From positions 46,284 through 110,283 of the forward strand of contig WTPW01002161.1 in NCBI GenBank assembly GCA_009809945.1: a stretch of 64,000 bases of DNA, in the 5' to 3' direction. Shown piece by piece: positions 35,815 through 47,169 of the stretch. A program made the position numbers and the translations under genes. The notes under the pieces were generated by a model. It was given only the letters and a program-made list of their open reading frames with translations, was not told the origin of the DNA and ran no database searches. The DNA is from Gigaspora margarita. Its lineage: Eukaryota > Glomeromycota > Glomeromycetes > Diversisporales > Gigasporaceae. The first letter of the stretch is position 1. Each line of letters opens with the position of its first letter.

Positions 35815-36930
35815 TCTAAACAAATTTTCTTGATAACTATACAATAAAATTTAATAAAATTTTTTAAATAGATTCTGTGAATTAGTAGTATTTATTTAAA
35901 AAAATTTAATCAAATTCAATTAGATAGTTGTTATGAAAATTTTCAACTCTCATATAGGTCATAACTGGGTTTTGGCCAATTTTGATCTAATTTGCTAAAA
36001 ATAATAAAACTACATTTTTTAAATAACTTTTAATTCAGTAATCAGAATTGAATAACCCTTTTTTTGTTAGATGCATCTCACTGAGAGCTTCATTTAAAAA
36101 AAAGTTTATTCAAATTGGACCACTGGATACCAATATGATTGCCAAAACTGTTTTTTTGCTTTGTAAATTTTAGAGGATTTTGCTGAAATGTGTAATATAT
36201 AACCTTTGTACTAGATGTCTGTAGTTCTATATAGAAATAACAGAAATTTTTTAAACTTTAAGTAAAAATTTCTTGACAACTATCAAAACTTTTTTAAATC
36301 AATTTTATAAATTAGTAGATTTCATTTAAAAAAATTTTTAACAAATTCTATTGGATAATGTCAAGAAATTTTTAATCAAAGTTTGAAAAGGTTTTCAATA
36401 CTTCTTAATAATTATAGTAGAAATTTTTTAAATTTGAATAAAAAGTTTTCAATAAAAATTTTTTTAATAAATTCTACTAATTTGTAAAATTTATTTTAAA
36501 AAATTTTCATTGAATTCTATCAAGTAGTTGTCAAGAAAATTCATTCAAATTTAAAAATTTCTGTCATAGCTAATTTCTTGAAATATTGAAAAAATCTCCC
36601 AAACTTTGAATAAATTTTCTTGACAACTATTTAATTGAATTTGATAGAATTTTTTAAATAATTTTACTAATTCATAAAATTGATTTAAAATAAGTTTTAT
36701 TGAATTCTATTAAAAAATTATTGAGAAATTTTTATTTAAAGTTAAAAAAATTTCTGCCATAGCTATTTTTTTGAAGTATTAAAATTTTTTCAAACTTTAA
36801 ATAAATATTTCTCAACATCTATTAATTAAATTTAATGAAATTTTTTTAAATAAATTCTACTAATTTGCAGAATCTATTTAAAAAATTTTTATTGAATTAT
36901 ATTGGATAGTTGTTAAGAAAATTTGTTCAA
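35815..36930. repeat. Array of palindromic ~180-bp units
   Basis: Units alternate AATTTTCTTGACAACTAT… with its inverse ATAGTTGTCAAGAAAATT…, with 'attctactaatttgta(g)aattt' at the centre of each. Instances begin near 35819, 36258, 36430, 36605 and 36790, with inverse halves near 35925, 36350, 36515, 36705 and 36890. Each unit is an imperfect palindrome, so the array has many fold-back options. A separate 'ttcaaattggaccactggat' block sits at about 36110. Confidence 0.6.
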
Positions 36931-37621
36931 AAATTAAGAAAAGTTTTACTTTAATAGCTTGCTGTACATTATATATTATGTAATTATCAGTACATATAAA
37001 ATTATATGATCAGTACATGTTTATAAACCTGGTGCATTTAAAGTAGAGCAAAAACAAATGATACTAACCAATCAAATTATAGAAATTTGATAATCTTTAG
37101 CAAAGCAAAACAAGAAGCAAAAAGTCTGAAAAATACAACAATTAGCAGTTTAAATCTACCTTGGCAAATTAATTAAAAGTATCAAAAAGGCAATTTTGCT
37201 TATATATAACTACCTAAAATTAATTTAACTTTAATCTATAATGACCATAACTCTAAAGTTAATTCAATAATAGTTCTGTCAACTCTTTGGTATGTTATAT
37301 TTTTTATATATTATAAGGTACTATATTATTAGATTTTTTCTATTTTAGTAAAATACTATATGTTATATGTAATAGCTTCATTATGCATATGTATAAAGAC
37401 ATTAACACCATAAGAAAATTGCATATACAGTCTGATCTCTCTATAGTCACCTATATAGTCACACTCCTATATAAGTACCCAATATTGTATAACAGATTTA
37501 AATATAGTAAAATTCTTATTATAGTCACAAATCACCTATTATTACAAAAAAATTTTGACTTTTTATTAATTTTATTAACAATAAACTTTCATTATCAGTT
37601 ACAATCAAAAATTTTGACTAA

Positions 37622-37950
37622 CATCAGGAAAATAAAAACATTAATAATTTGCAGTAATGTTTAAATTTATCAAATAAGTGCAAAATTTAGATTTTTGCAG
37701 TTTTTTGCAGATTTTTTGCCAAAAATCTGTGAAAATATTTAAAAAGTATAATATTTGCAGATTATAATAGAATCAGGAAATTAAAAACATTAATAATCTG
37801 TAGTGATCTTCAAATTTATCAAATAAGTGCAGAATCTTGTTTAAAAAATTGCAAAAATATTTAAAATTTAGATTATTGCAGTTCTTCACAGATTTTTAGC
37901 AAAAAATCTGTGCAAATATTTAAAAAGTATAATCTTCGCAGATTATAATA
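37622..37950 (+). repeat. Direct tandem duplication, ~165-bp units
   Basis: Two adjacent copies share 'atcaggaaaataaaaacat', 'tttaaatttatcaaataagtgc', 'aaatctgtg(a/c)aaatatttaaaa' and 'gcagattataata'. The second copy carries about 35 extra bases. Just upstream, 37430-37470 ('acagtctgatctctctatagtca') resembles the end of the TA-inserting MITE seen whole at 42.0 kb. Confidence 0.6.
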
Positions 37951-38200
37951 GGTGCCACCTATTATAATATGCAATAATCCCAAAATTATAATTTCAATAC
38001 TTATCTGCTAGTAAGAACATGAAAAAATTAATAAACAAAACACAATGAAAAAAAATAAATAAATAAATAAGTAAAAACATGTTTTTTTTTATTCACTTTT
38101 TTTATTATTATTTTTTTTATTCTGATTTTTTTTATTTTAAAATTTGAAATAACAATAGAAAAATGATAGTGGGAATAAAGTAAATTCCCAGTTATTCCTA

Positions 38201-38854
38201 TCCCTTAGATTGTAGTAGGACACCGGCAAATTTGCCTGCGTTTTTGCACTTTTTTTGCTCTGATTTACTTTTTTTAAATATTAAAATAATTAAATAAAAC
38301 TTTGTACAATTATATTTGAAAATAAGGATTACTTTTTTGCAAAATTAGGTTTTATATTATAAGGAAAAAATTTTAAATTATATATAAGCTAAAAATAGAT
38401 ATCTTTAAAAAAAAAATTTTTTAAAAAATTTTATCACAATTTCTCTGAAATCTTATTTAGTTTTAGTTTTAAAGCTATAGTTCTTAAGACAATATTGTAG
38501 TTTATATAAAGAATGATAACTTTTATTATTGCAACTTTAATGATTTATTTGTAAAAATCAAGACTTGTATTAGAAGTAAAAGTTTTTTTTATAGACAGGA
38601 ACATATAAAATTTAAGTAAATCCAAAGAAAATTTTAATAGTAAAAATGCTAATACAAGAACTTTAAACTTTGATTATACTAAAGTTTTCTAATAATTTTA
38701 AAAAATTTTTATAACAAAGTTACTAAAACAAAACTCAAAGAATATTTTTTACTTAGAAAAGGTATAGCTAAAATCAATATTTAGAATTTTATTAAAATTT
38801 TATTACAATTTTTAAAATACGCAGGCAAATTTGCCTGTGTTACAATCTAAGGGA
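38201..38854. mobile_element. TA-flanked inverted-repeat element, 654 bp
   Basis: Left end TCCCTTAGATTGTA, then GGCAAATTTGCCTGCG; right end is the inverse of TCCCTTAGATTGTAACACAG followed by the same GGCAAATTTGCC palindrome. TA at 38199-38200 and 38855-38856. Non-coding. Confidence 0.75.
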
Positions 38855-38894
38855 TAATAAGAAAAAACTAGAATAAACTTTTATTCCCTCGTAC

Positions 38895-39590
38895 GTGCTT
38901 ATTCTTTTTTTAAAATTTTTTATTTTTTATCTTTTTTTTAATATTTTTTTATTTTTTTATTTTTATTATTTATATATTTTTATTGTACGTTTTTTTTTAT
39001 TATTATTTTTTAAATATTTTTTTTATTTTTTATTGTTTAAATATTAACTTTTTTTTTATTTTTTAAATGTTTCTTTTTTATTTTTTTGTCTAAACATTTA
39101 TTTTTATATTTTTTTAAATAGTAGTTTTTTTATTTTAACTTTTTTTTTTATTATTTTTAATTTTTTGTATTTTTTATTCTTATTAATTTAATTTCAATTT
39201 TTTTTTAATTTTATTATTTTTTTTAATTTTATTAATTTTTACTCTTTTGTCACTTTTATTTATTTATTTTTTATTTTTTTTATTTTTTTTTATTTTTTAT
39301 TATTTTAAATTTTTATTTTTTAATTTTTTTATTTATTTTTTATTTTATTAATATATCAGTATTTATTTATTAAATTTTTTTAACTTTTTTAAAATAGCTA
39401 GTAATACAAAGATTATGATCAGATTGTTACGATCTATTTTAGATCATCTTAAGTACCATATTATAAATTTAGATTTTTTTTATTAATTGATTTTTGGATT
39501 TTCTATTTTTTTTATTTATTAATATTTATTTTATTTTATTTTATTTTATTTTTTTTTCGTTTCTAATAATTATTTTTTTGCTATAGTATA
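38895..39590. repeat. T-rich low-complexity block
   Basis: Nearly 700 bp of T runs broken by A (TTTTTATT-type words), with only a short higher-complexity piece at 39395-39470. No gene. Long polyT/polyA tracts of this kind can exclude nucleosomes, but nothing here shows a function. Confidence 0.75.
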
Positions 39591-39618
39591 TTCTTTTTCT
39601 TTAGAATGGAAAAAAATA

Positions 39619-40054
39619 CTGTATAGCACTGTTTAAAGTACCCCTCTGTGTAAAGTACCCCTAACATTTTTGAAACGTGATTTTTGTATTATACCCTGAG
39701 TACTTTAAATAGTATAACTTGTGTAGAATGTAAAGTACCCCTTTATTGTAAAGTACTCCCTTTATTTATAATAATCACAAATCTATTTGATTTCACTATT
39801 ATTACTAGCAGGCTCAAGTTCATCTTGATCAAAACTTGCACGCATTTATTCAAAAAAAATAAGTATAAAGCGATGTATTAGTAGCGAAATGTGCTAGTAG
39901 TGAAATGTGCTAGTAGCGAAATATGCTAGTAGTGAACCCAACCTCTGAGAAATGTATAGTCCTCCTTCTGTCTATAGTATCTCCCCATGTAATGTACCCC
40001 CAGATCATGTGTGGAATGTAAAGTATCTGGGGTACTTTAAACAGTGCCATACGG
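39619..40054. mobile_element. TA-flanked MITE, 436 bp
   Basis: Ends: CTGTATAGCACTGTTTAAAG at the left and the inverse of CCGTATGGCACTGTTTAAAG at the right, both continuing TACCCC; TA on both sides (39617-39618, 40055-40056). Internal copies of 'taaagtacccct' near 39650, 39730 and 39960 are subterminal repeats, which can serve as transposase binding sites. Non-coding. Confidence 0.7.
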
Positions 40055-40189
40055 TAGGTTGTAGATTACACGAATCTAGAATATAAGTAATTTTTTTATT
40101 TATTCTTGTTTAATCTTGTTAGCTTTGTTACTAATACATTTTTTGATCTTTTATAGCATTTGTGTGAGTTTTTCTGGAGCTTTTCCGAT

Positions 40190-40590
40190 TCTTGTAATCA
40201 AACGGTATTCTTGGTGATTTGGCAGCATTTCATAATAATTTGATGTCATTCTTGTAGTAAAGTGATGCTATTCTTGCAGTAATTTAACAGTGTTCTTGTA
40301 GTAATTTGACAGCATTGTTATGGTAATTCGATGGCATTGTTATAGTGATTCAATGGTATTCTTGTTTAATTTTATAGGCTTCTTGTGGTGAAGTAACAGC
40401 ATTTTTTGTATTGATTTGATGTTGTAGTAAGTAAAGTAATATAGTAACTTGATAGCCTTTTTGTTGTGTGCTTGTATGCATTCTTGTAGTAAATTACAGC
40501 ACTCTTGTAGTGAATTGACAGTATTGTATATGTTTTTGTAGTGAAATAGTAGCATTCTTGTGGTGATTCGACAATGTTCTTGTGGTACTT
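40190..40590 (+). repeat. Degenerate ~22-bp minisatellite (array 1)
   Basis: About 18 units of the form ATTCTTGTAGTAATTTGACAGC, with variants 'gtggtgaagtaa' and 'tagtgaattgaca'. Read on the minus strand it stays partly open and encodes repeats resembling YYKNAVxLLQEC, which explains minus-strand frames at 40340-40668. I take these as repeat translations, not a gene. Confidence 0.65.
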
Positions 40591-41179
40591 ATATAGAGAG
40601 TGCCAGGATGTAGGTGAGATTTTCTGGGTTACATGCACAATCGATCTCTGATTCAGGTCAGATTCCATGATTATCCTGTTACACAGATCAACAAATAAGT
40701 ACGTATTTTTTAATTTACAGCCTTTTTTTATTTTTTATATGTCAGCATTTGTCGCTAGTATTGTTGTTATTGGTACCTCTTTTCATCATCGTCATTGTTA
40801 GTTTAGTGTTGCAATTGTAGTTGTAGGTAAGGCATAGATATCGTTGGTAAGGAGCCACTTTTGCCAGTGCAACGTCATCATTTGGTTTACTTTTTTTTCT
40901 TCTATTGTCATTTCGTTGCATCTTTAACTTTCTTCTACTATCGTTTATTTGTAGTATTTCATTATTGGATCATTATCTTGTTATGTCATCTTAATATTTC
41001 ACTAGTTGTCGTAACCAGTAGAATCATATATGGGCCTGTAATTGATGTTGTATTGGATCAAAATTAGGTGATAGAGTACGATGATTAGTGTAAGATAGTA
41101 AAATTTAGAATAGGATTAGATAGTATTAGAGTAGAAGTTAGAGCAAATAGTATTAAGGTTAGTATTAGTGCATGTTTTG

Positions 41180-41830
41180 GATAAAATAATGTAAATAAAG
41201 ATAATTGTAAAATAAAAAATATATATATATAAACCATCTTGTGTCCTCTTCTTCTAAATCGAGTTGTAATTGAATTTCTTGGATAAAGTAGGTTTTAAAA
41301 TAAAAAAATAATTTAAAATTGACCAAATAATAAAATAATTTAAAATAAGTAAAATAATTTAAAAATAAATAAAATAATTTCAAATAAAATAATAATTTAA
41401 AATTAAATTAAAATAAATGATTAAAGAAAAAAATAAATAATTAAATTAAATCAAATTTAAAAAAAAAATAATTTTTAAAATTAAAAAAAAATAATTAATT
41501 TAAAAGTAAATTAAAAATGAATTAAAAAAAAATAAAAATGTATAAATAAAAAAAGATCTGAATTAAAAATTAAAATAAATAAAAAATGAATAAAAAAAAA
41601 CAAAATCATTATAAAAAAAAAAAAAATTTAAAGGAATAAAAAACAAACAAAAAAAAATAAAAAAATTAAAAAGAAAAAAAAATTAAAATGAATTAAAATT
41701 TTTTTATATTTTCTTTAATTTGTTTTAATTTATTTTTTTCTTTTTTAAATTTTTTTTAATTTGTTTTTTTAAATTATTTTATTTAATTTTTTTTTTTTAT
41801 AATTGTTTTTTTATTTATTTGTATACGATA
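41180..41830. repeat. A-rich then T-rich low-complexity palindrome
   Basis: 41180-41695 is A-rich (AAATAATTTAAA-type words), switching to T-rich at 41697-41820 with 'ttttaatttgttttaattt'. The switch makes a loose inverted repeat around 41695. No gene; frames here are compositional. Confidence 0.65.
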
Positions 41831-42045
41831 TACATATGTATATATGTACATACTAGAGTGGCAAAGTAATTAAAAAAAGCTCTCTTTACAATCAAATAAA
41901 AAACACTTTAGAAGTTCTTTTTAGTAGTTTTTTTTTATGGTAAGTTTTATTTTCTATTTATTATTTTTTATTTAAATTATTTTATTTTAAATTACTTTCC
42001 TTATATTTCATAACTATTTACCTAAATCTTTCTAATCTAAAACTA

Positions 42046-42228
42046 CAGTCTACTCCCTCTATAGTCACACTATCTGGCAGAAATCTGATGTGACTATAGC
42101 AAGAGAACATAATAATAGTTATATCATATGATTATAGTGAGAGTTAATTTTATATTACTGCAAATAATTGGTATATAGTCTCAAGAAAATGTGACTATTT
42201 CAGGTGTGACTATTGCAGGAGTAGACTG
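42046..42228. mobile_element. TA-flanked MITE, 183 bp
   Basis: CAGTCTACTCCCTCTATAGT at the left pairs with the inverse of CAGTCTACTCCTGCAATAGT at the right, followed by CACA. TA at 42044-42045 and 42229-42230. The end type resembles the elements at 46.9 and 47.2 kb (shared AATAGTCACA), so they probably belong to one Tc1/mariner-type group. Confidence 0.75.
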
Positions 42229-42320
42229 TATACTAATTCTAACCCTAACTCTAAACTGCACAAGTACCTGCATGATCTGACTAATAAACAAAAATTCCAA
42301 CAATACCATCTGCGACTCTA

Positions 42321-42421
42321 ATAGCACACACCCCAATTTCAATAACACTGTCTCGAACAAAAGGTAACTCCAACAGCACATGCTCCAATTCCAATAACAC
42401 TATTTTGAACAAATGGTGACT
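42321..42421. repeat. Two direct ~53-bp units
   Basis: 'agcacacaccccaatttcaa' and 'agcacatgctccaattccaa' begin two adjacent copies that each end with '(tctcg/ttttg)aacaaa(a/t)ggt(a/g)act'. A third partial unit follows at 42427. The minus-strand frame at 42181-42381 is a by-product. Confidence 0.5.
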
Positions 42422-42679
42422 TAAGCAGTGCACGCCCCACAACTTCTAAAAAAGTTAAAAATGCTAAAGAAAAAGGAAACAAGCATTAGTAACACGTTAA
42501 CGCATTTATAACTAACGAACAAAAAAAATCATACTTTCCCTAGCTTCAAAATCAGAACTACAGAACTAAAGGTGATTGCATGGCAAAAATGAATCTACTA
42601 CTGATACACAAAATAGAAAACAACAAACTAAAGTTCTAATAATGACATCTACAACAACAATATATGGCATTAATGGCAA

Positions 42680-42870
42680 CTCCAACGGGTCTCTAATAGC
42701 ATCTTTAGCAACCACTCCAAAGGTGATTCTGAAAACTATGAAGGAAAGATAAAAGAGTTAAATAAAAAAAAAATTAATGGATAAAAGTATAACGGCATCT
42801 CTAGCAACTACTTCAAATAGCAATTCCGAAAACTATAAAAAGAAGAAAAAGAGTTCAATATAAAAAAAAA
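42680..42870. repeat. Two direct ~95-bp units
   Basis: 'agcatctttagcaaccactcc' at about 42698 and 'ggcatctctagcaactacttc' at about 42794 begin two copies that also share 'aaaactat(g/a)aa' and 'aagagtt(a/c)aatataaaaa'. No coding role seen. Confidence 0.5.
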
Positions 42871-43009
42871 ACAACAGATGATCAAAAAACTGATGAACAA
42901 AAAAAAACTAAATTGTAATATGAAATCAATCACCCAGGAGTAGATCAAAGAGTCAGAGTCCATGTGACCCAGAAAATCTTATCTACATTCTGTATCTGTT
43001 GATTATATA

Positions 43010-43180
43010 GTGTTCTTGTGGTAAAGTAATGACATACTCGTGGTAACCTTTATAGCATTTTTGTAGTGAATTGATAGTGTGCTTGTATGCGTTTTTGTAG
43101 TGAATTATATTGTTCTTGTTGTAAATTGATAGTATTCTTGTACGTGTTCTTGTGGTGAAGTAATAATATAATACTTTTGT
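43010..43180 (+). repeat. Degenerate ~22-bp minisatellite (array 2)
   Basis: About 7-8 units with 'ttcttgtggtaaagtaat', 'tttttgtagtgaattgatag' and 'gcttgtatgcgtttttgtag', clearly the same family as the array at 40.2-40.6 kb, 2.4 kb away and in the same orientation. Confidence 0.6.
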
Positions 43181-43368
43181 AATAAAAAAAATTTATATTA
43201 TAAATTTATATTTATTATATTTAAAATAAATATTATTGTAATAAAATAAAAATAATTAGAAATTTATAGTAATTTCAAATATAGTGTAGTGGGATTAGTA
43301 TTCAGTATATTACAATATATTTTTTTAATAATAAAAAAACATATATACAAATTTTTTTTACTGACAGC

Positions 43369-43715
43369 TAATTGTTAAAGATCTGCACAGAAAATTAAAT
43401 CTGCGCAGAAAATAAAAAAATTTCTTCAACAATCACCAGCAGGGTCGCAAATCTGCATTAACTTTTAATAATTGTTTTTTTAAAAAATTTGCACAGAGCT
43501 GTACTAAAAAACTTCCCCGATGTGCACAGATGATTGAATTGTTAATTGTTAAAAATCTGCGCAGAAAATTAAATCAGCACAAAAAATTAAAAAAATTTCT
43601 TCAAGGATTGCTAGCAGGGTCACAGAACTTTATTAATTTTTAATAATTGTTTTTTTTTTAAATATCTGCACAGAACTGCACTATAAAAACTTTCCTGATA
43701 AAATATGAATTGCAA
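43369..43715 (+). repeat. Direct tandem duplication, ~175-bp units
   Basis: Both units share 'ctaattgttaaa(g/a)atctgc', 'gcagaaaattaaatc', 'aatttcttcaa', 'agcagggtc(g/a)ca', 'ttttaataattgttttttt' and 'tgcacagaactg/gagctg'. Units start near 43369 and 43547. Non-coding. Confidence 0.6.
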
Positions 43716-44431
43716 CATCTAATTGGCCAATATTCATATTCATGTTTATTTAAAATTTTTTATTAAAAATTAGTAAAGGTTTATAGCAATTAACTATTAA
43801 TGCAATGGTCTGCTTTGGATGAAACAACAACCAAAATGTTTATCTTGATAAAATGATTCTAATGAGCCCAAGATTACTAAAATCAAATTATAGACTTCTG
43901 TGATTATTAAGGGAATTTGTGTTACTTCACATGTTTAAGAATTGATTAAAATTAAATACTAGATAAAAAATCATTAATGATCTTAGCATTTTGTACCTAG
44001 ATTTGAATGATTTTAGACTCTTTAAAATTGTTTCTTTGAGTAAATACTCAGATAGTTAGTTATTTTATCCAAATTGGACCACTGGATCAAAGTTATTTAC
44101 TATCAAATATTTTAAATTTTTAATAGTATTTCAAATATATTACTTAATTGGCCTTTGGTCATATAATTATGACAAAGTATTTTATTTATAGTTACACCTC
44201 TATATAATCACCAAATAGGGTGTAACCAACTTGTGTTTATAGAAAGGTCTAACTGTATACTAAAAATAGTCAAATTGCAGTCTTTTTAAAAAATCTTGTG
44301 CAGAATCAGATTAAAATTTCTGGGGTTTTTTTTAATTTTTTGTCTAATAAAAAAACTATGCAAAATTTATTATTAAAATTTATTTGTTCAAATTAGTTAT
44401 TTTTTAAAAATCTTATTTATTCTAAATAAAA

Positions 44432-44770
44432 TGGGACACTTAAAGAAGCGTGAACCCAGTGATGATCACGAATTGTATTACCCTCAATATGATTACCTGA
44501 GAATTTTGAGTGGTCAGAGAGGTCAGAGAGCATAAACAAAATCAGATGATACAGATCAATCACATAACAAACAACTAGTTTGTGTAACTATAACATAAGC
44601 AATATCTATATATAAAAGACTTTCTAACTAACCATATCAAAAACTGACCCTAACCCTAACCCTAACTATGCAGTAAAAAATTTTTTTTAGTGATCAAAAT
44701 TATATGTGATTATATTGAGGGTGATACAATTCGAGATCATTACTAGGTTCACTCTTCTTGAAACTACCCA
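44432..44770. mobile_element. MITE, ~339 bp, long inverted repeats
   Basis: Left arm 'gggacacttaaagaagcgtg', 'aaccca', 'gatcacgaattgtattaccc' pairs with the inverse of 'gggtagtttcaagaagagtg' and onward. AATAAAA lies immediately outside both ends, a likely 6-7 bp duplication. The interior holds three CCCTAA units (44647-44666). Confidence 0.65.
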
Positions 44771-45071
44771 ATAAAACACATATAAATTTTGTATATATAT
44801 AAAATAGTAAAAGTTATTTAAAGAATTCTTATAATATTTAAGCAAAAAGTAATTTAATTTTATTGATTTTATATATATAAAATATTAAAATTTTAACTAA
44901 TTCAGATTTGTCTAAATTTTTTAATAAATTAAATAATTAAATTAATTATTTTAATAATAAAAATAAACTATAAAAATAATATGTGTATCAATTTAATTTT
45001 TTAAAAAATAAATTATATATATATATATAATAAAATAGGCAGAGGATTCTATATAGAATTGTAAAAATATA

Positions 45072-45338
45072 TTAAGCATGATATATAATATGCAAGTAAC
45101 TAGCTGCAATCTTCTGTCTTCTTTCTTTAGGCCAATTATTTGCTTGTGCAGCCTTTTCGAATGTAAAAAGCCATTCTGTTGGGTCTTCATCAGCAGCACC
45201 TTTGAAGGGTTCAATTCTAATGATATTTAATTCTTTGGGTGCGGTTGTGTTGTTCTTTTTTATTTCATCTGTGACTCCTTTAAATCTATCTGTTACTTGT
45301 TGCAACAATTCTTTTAATTATTCTTTCGACATAGACAT
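45072..45338 (-). pseudogene. LTR-retrotransposon gag, N-terminal fragment
   Basis: From ATG at 45338 the frame reads 'MSMSKE', stop, then 'LKELLQQVTDRFKGVTDEI' and 'IEPFKGAADEDPTEWLFTFE', 'KAAQANNWPKERRQKIAASY'. The 'F-x-G…W-x-x-x-FE-x-A…NNW' pattern is typical of Ty3/gypsy gag. It stops at 45072 and is followed by unrelated AT-rich sequence, so no pol is left. It lies 247 bp downstream of the LTR described at 45585-45960, the expected arrangement. Confidence 0.65.
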
Positions 45339-45584
45339 CTTATAATTTTAATTCTACTTTAATTTGGCACTAGGGTGATATCAAAACACAGATCACGCAG
45401 AACTTAGACTTGTTCTGATAAGTGTTTCTCTAATTCTTATGTCTTAATAACTTTTACAAGTTCTAACCGTTGTTTCTTTTTCAGAATTCATGCAGAATTC
45501 ACTGGGTAGCTCACACAGAGCAGACTTTTCGTATAGATATCTTTGTGTTTAGGTGTTAGAGAGATCTCACAGACACCATCAAAT

Positions 45585-45960
45585 TGTTAACCTTAATTTA
45601 CCTCTCTAAGATCAGGTCAATGGACAACTAATACAGGGAGTCACATGGGCGTATTAAGGTGGGTTTACGCTGTGATGTGTAATAATTGGACAGGATATAT
45701 ATATATATATAGAGGATCTTATGGTGATTTAGGTTATAATCGAAAGAGGACTTTTATGTATTTATGTATAAATGTATATACTTTATTTATTTAATAAAAT
45801 GAGACAAGGCAAAGATGCCTTTGAATTGGAGATATAAACGCTCCTTATATACATAAATTTTAATAGTGATCCATACATGTTATATTCGTTACAATAAGTA
45901 CTGATTGATTATTTTCTATTATAAGTGATATATACTAATCTATAAGTATTGATCATAACA
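45585..45960 (-). mobile_element. 5' LTR of the truncated retrotransposon
   Basis: On the minus strand the segment starts TGTTATGATC (45960) and ends GGTTAACA (45585), giving the short inverted TGTTA…TAACA ends usual for LTRs. It contains a TATA box (TATATAAGG near 45851-45843) and a polyadenylation motif (AATAAATAAAG near 45792-45782) in the expected order. The sequence just downstream (ATTTGATGGTGTC…) would be the primer-binding region; I could not match it to a tRNA. No second LTR in the window. Confidence 0.6.
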
Positions 45961-46109
45961 AATAGAACATCATCCCTTCTTCTATCAATTTAATGCCAAT
46001 TTGATATCAACGGTCGCAGCGACGGAGGAGACTTAAGCGACAGGCCCGTGATTTGTTTAATCACGTGGACATGTGACCTGATTACATGCCTTATGTTCAT
46101 CTTTTTTAT

Positions 46110-46740
46110 TATATGTCCCTTCATTATCTCCCATTTCTGCAGATTTTTTGATAATAAATAAATGCTTTATATTCATCCTTTTCAATCCAATCCCTTTTTC
46201 ATAACAGTAATCACATTCTTTACTCCATAAGTTTGCACGATTTTCGGCTGCTCTTTGATAAATTAAATGTCTAACTCATTCTCACAGCATATATCAAGGA
46301 TAAATTTCCCATTAACGTTTCCCATATCTGCTGATTTTTGAAAATAAATTAATGCTTTATGTTCATCTAATTCCATTAAAATTGCAATAACCAATCCCAT
46401 CAGTATCTTGCATATTTGCAAATTTTTGAAAATAAATAAATGCTCTAAATGCTCGGTTTTTTCTACTCCAATTCCATGCAAATAACTTGAAGTATTCCAT
46501 CAGAATTACTCATCTAGAGGATTTTTAATAAGAAATGAATACCATTTGTTCATTTTCTTCAACTCCAATTCCATTTTGATAAAAAGTTCCAGAATATACG
46601 TTCCACAAGCATGTCCTATTTCTACTGACTCCTGTAAATGAGTGAACGCTTTATGTTCATCCTTTTCCAATTCCAAATAAAAGCAAGTCCGTACCACAAA
46701 TATAAATACATTTTATCCATTTTCAGAACAATAAATTGAA
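46110..46740 (-). pseudogene. Sel1-like repeat protein pseudogene
   Basis: Minus-strand fragments in several frames carry Sel1-type (SLR, TPR-like) units. Examples: 'DEHKAFTHLQESVEIGHACG' (about 46660-46600), 'DEHKALIYFQKSADMGNVNG' (46360-46305), 'ECDYCYEKGIG' and 'KSAEMGDNEG' (46215-46120). The consensus A-x2-YF/YYQKSAEMG-x-x-x-G…GIG-x-E-KDE-KA is evident. At least three frameshifts or stops separate the units. SLR proteins are protein-protein scaffolds, and in Glomeromycotina form large families often fused to kinases. No kinase domain adjoins this copy. Confidence 0.7.
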
Positions 46741-46906
46741 AGAATACTTGGAACAAGATGAATATATAATTATTTAATTTCATCTGAATTTTCCGATTTT
46801 TTTTCGGATATCTTTTTATTTTTTGAAAAAATGAAATGCATACGAACGAAAAATTAGGTTAAATTTAAAGAATAATGTTAATTTTATTTAGAATAAGTTT
46901 ATATAC

Positions 46907-47075
46907 AGTATAACCCCGCAATAGTCACATGCCAAAATTAGACATTCTATGTGCCTATTGCGAGATTGTGACTAAAGCTAGCAAGAATTTATATATAGTG
47001 TATATAGTTAAATAGAAGAATTGAGGTGACTATAGCAGGATTGTGACTAATGCGTGACTATTGCGGGTTATACTG
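46907..47075. mobile_element. Tc1/mariner-type MITE, 169 bp (twin 1)
   Basis: Ends CAGTATAACCCCGCAATAGT and the inverse of CAGTATAACCCGCAATAGTC, with TA outside both (46905-46906, 47076-47077). Nearly identical to the copy at 47170-47344 but missing a few bases in the right terminal repeat. Non-coding. Confidence 0.85.
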
Positions 47076-47169
47076 TACTGGTTAACATTTACCGATTATT
47101 GCAATAGTATATAATGACCAATAGCAATAAAGCACATTAAAAAGTTCTTTGATAGGTTAGAGACTAGTA

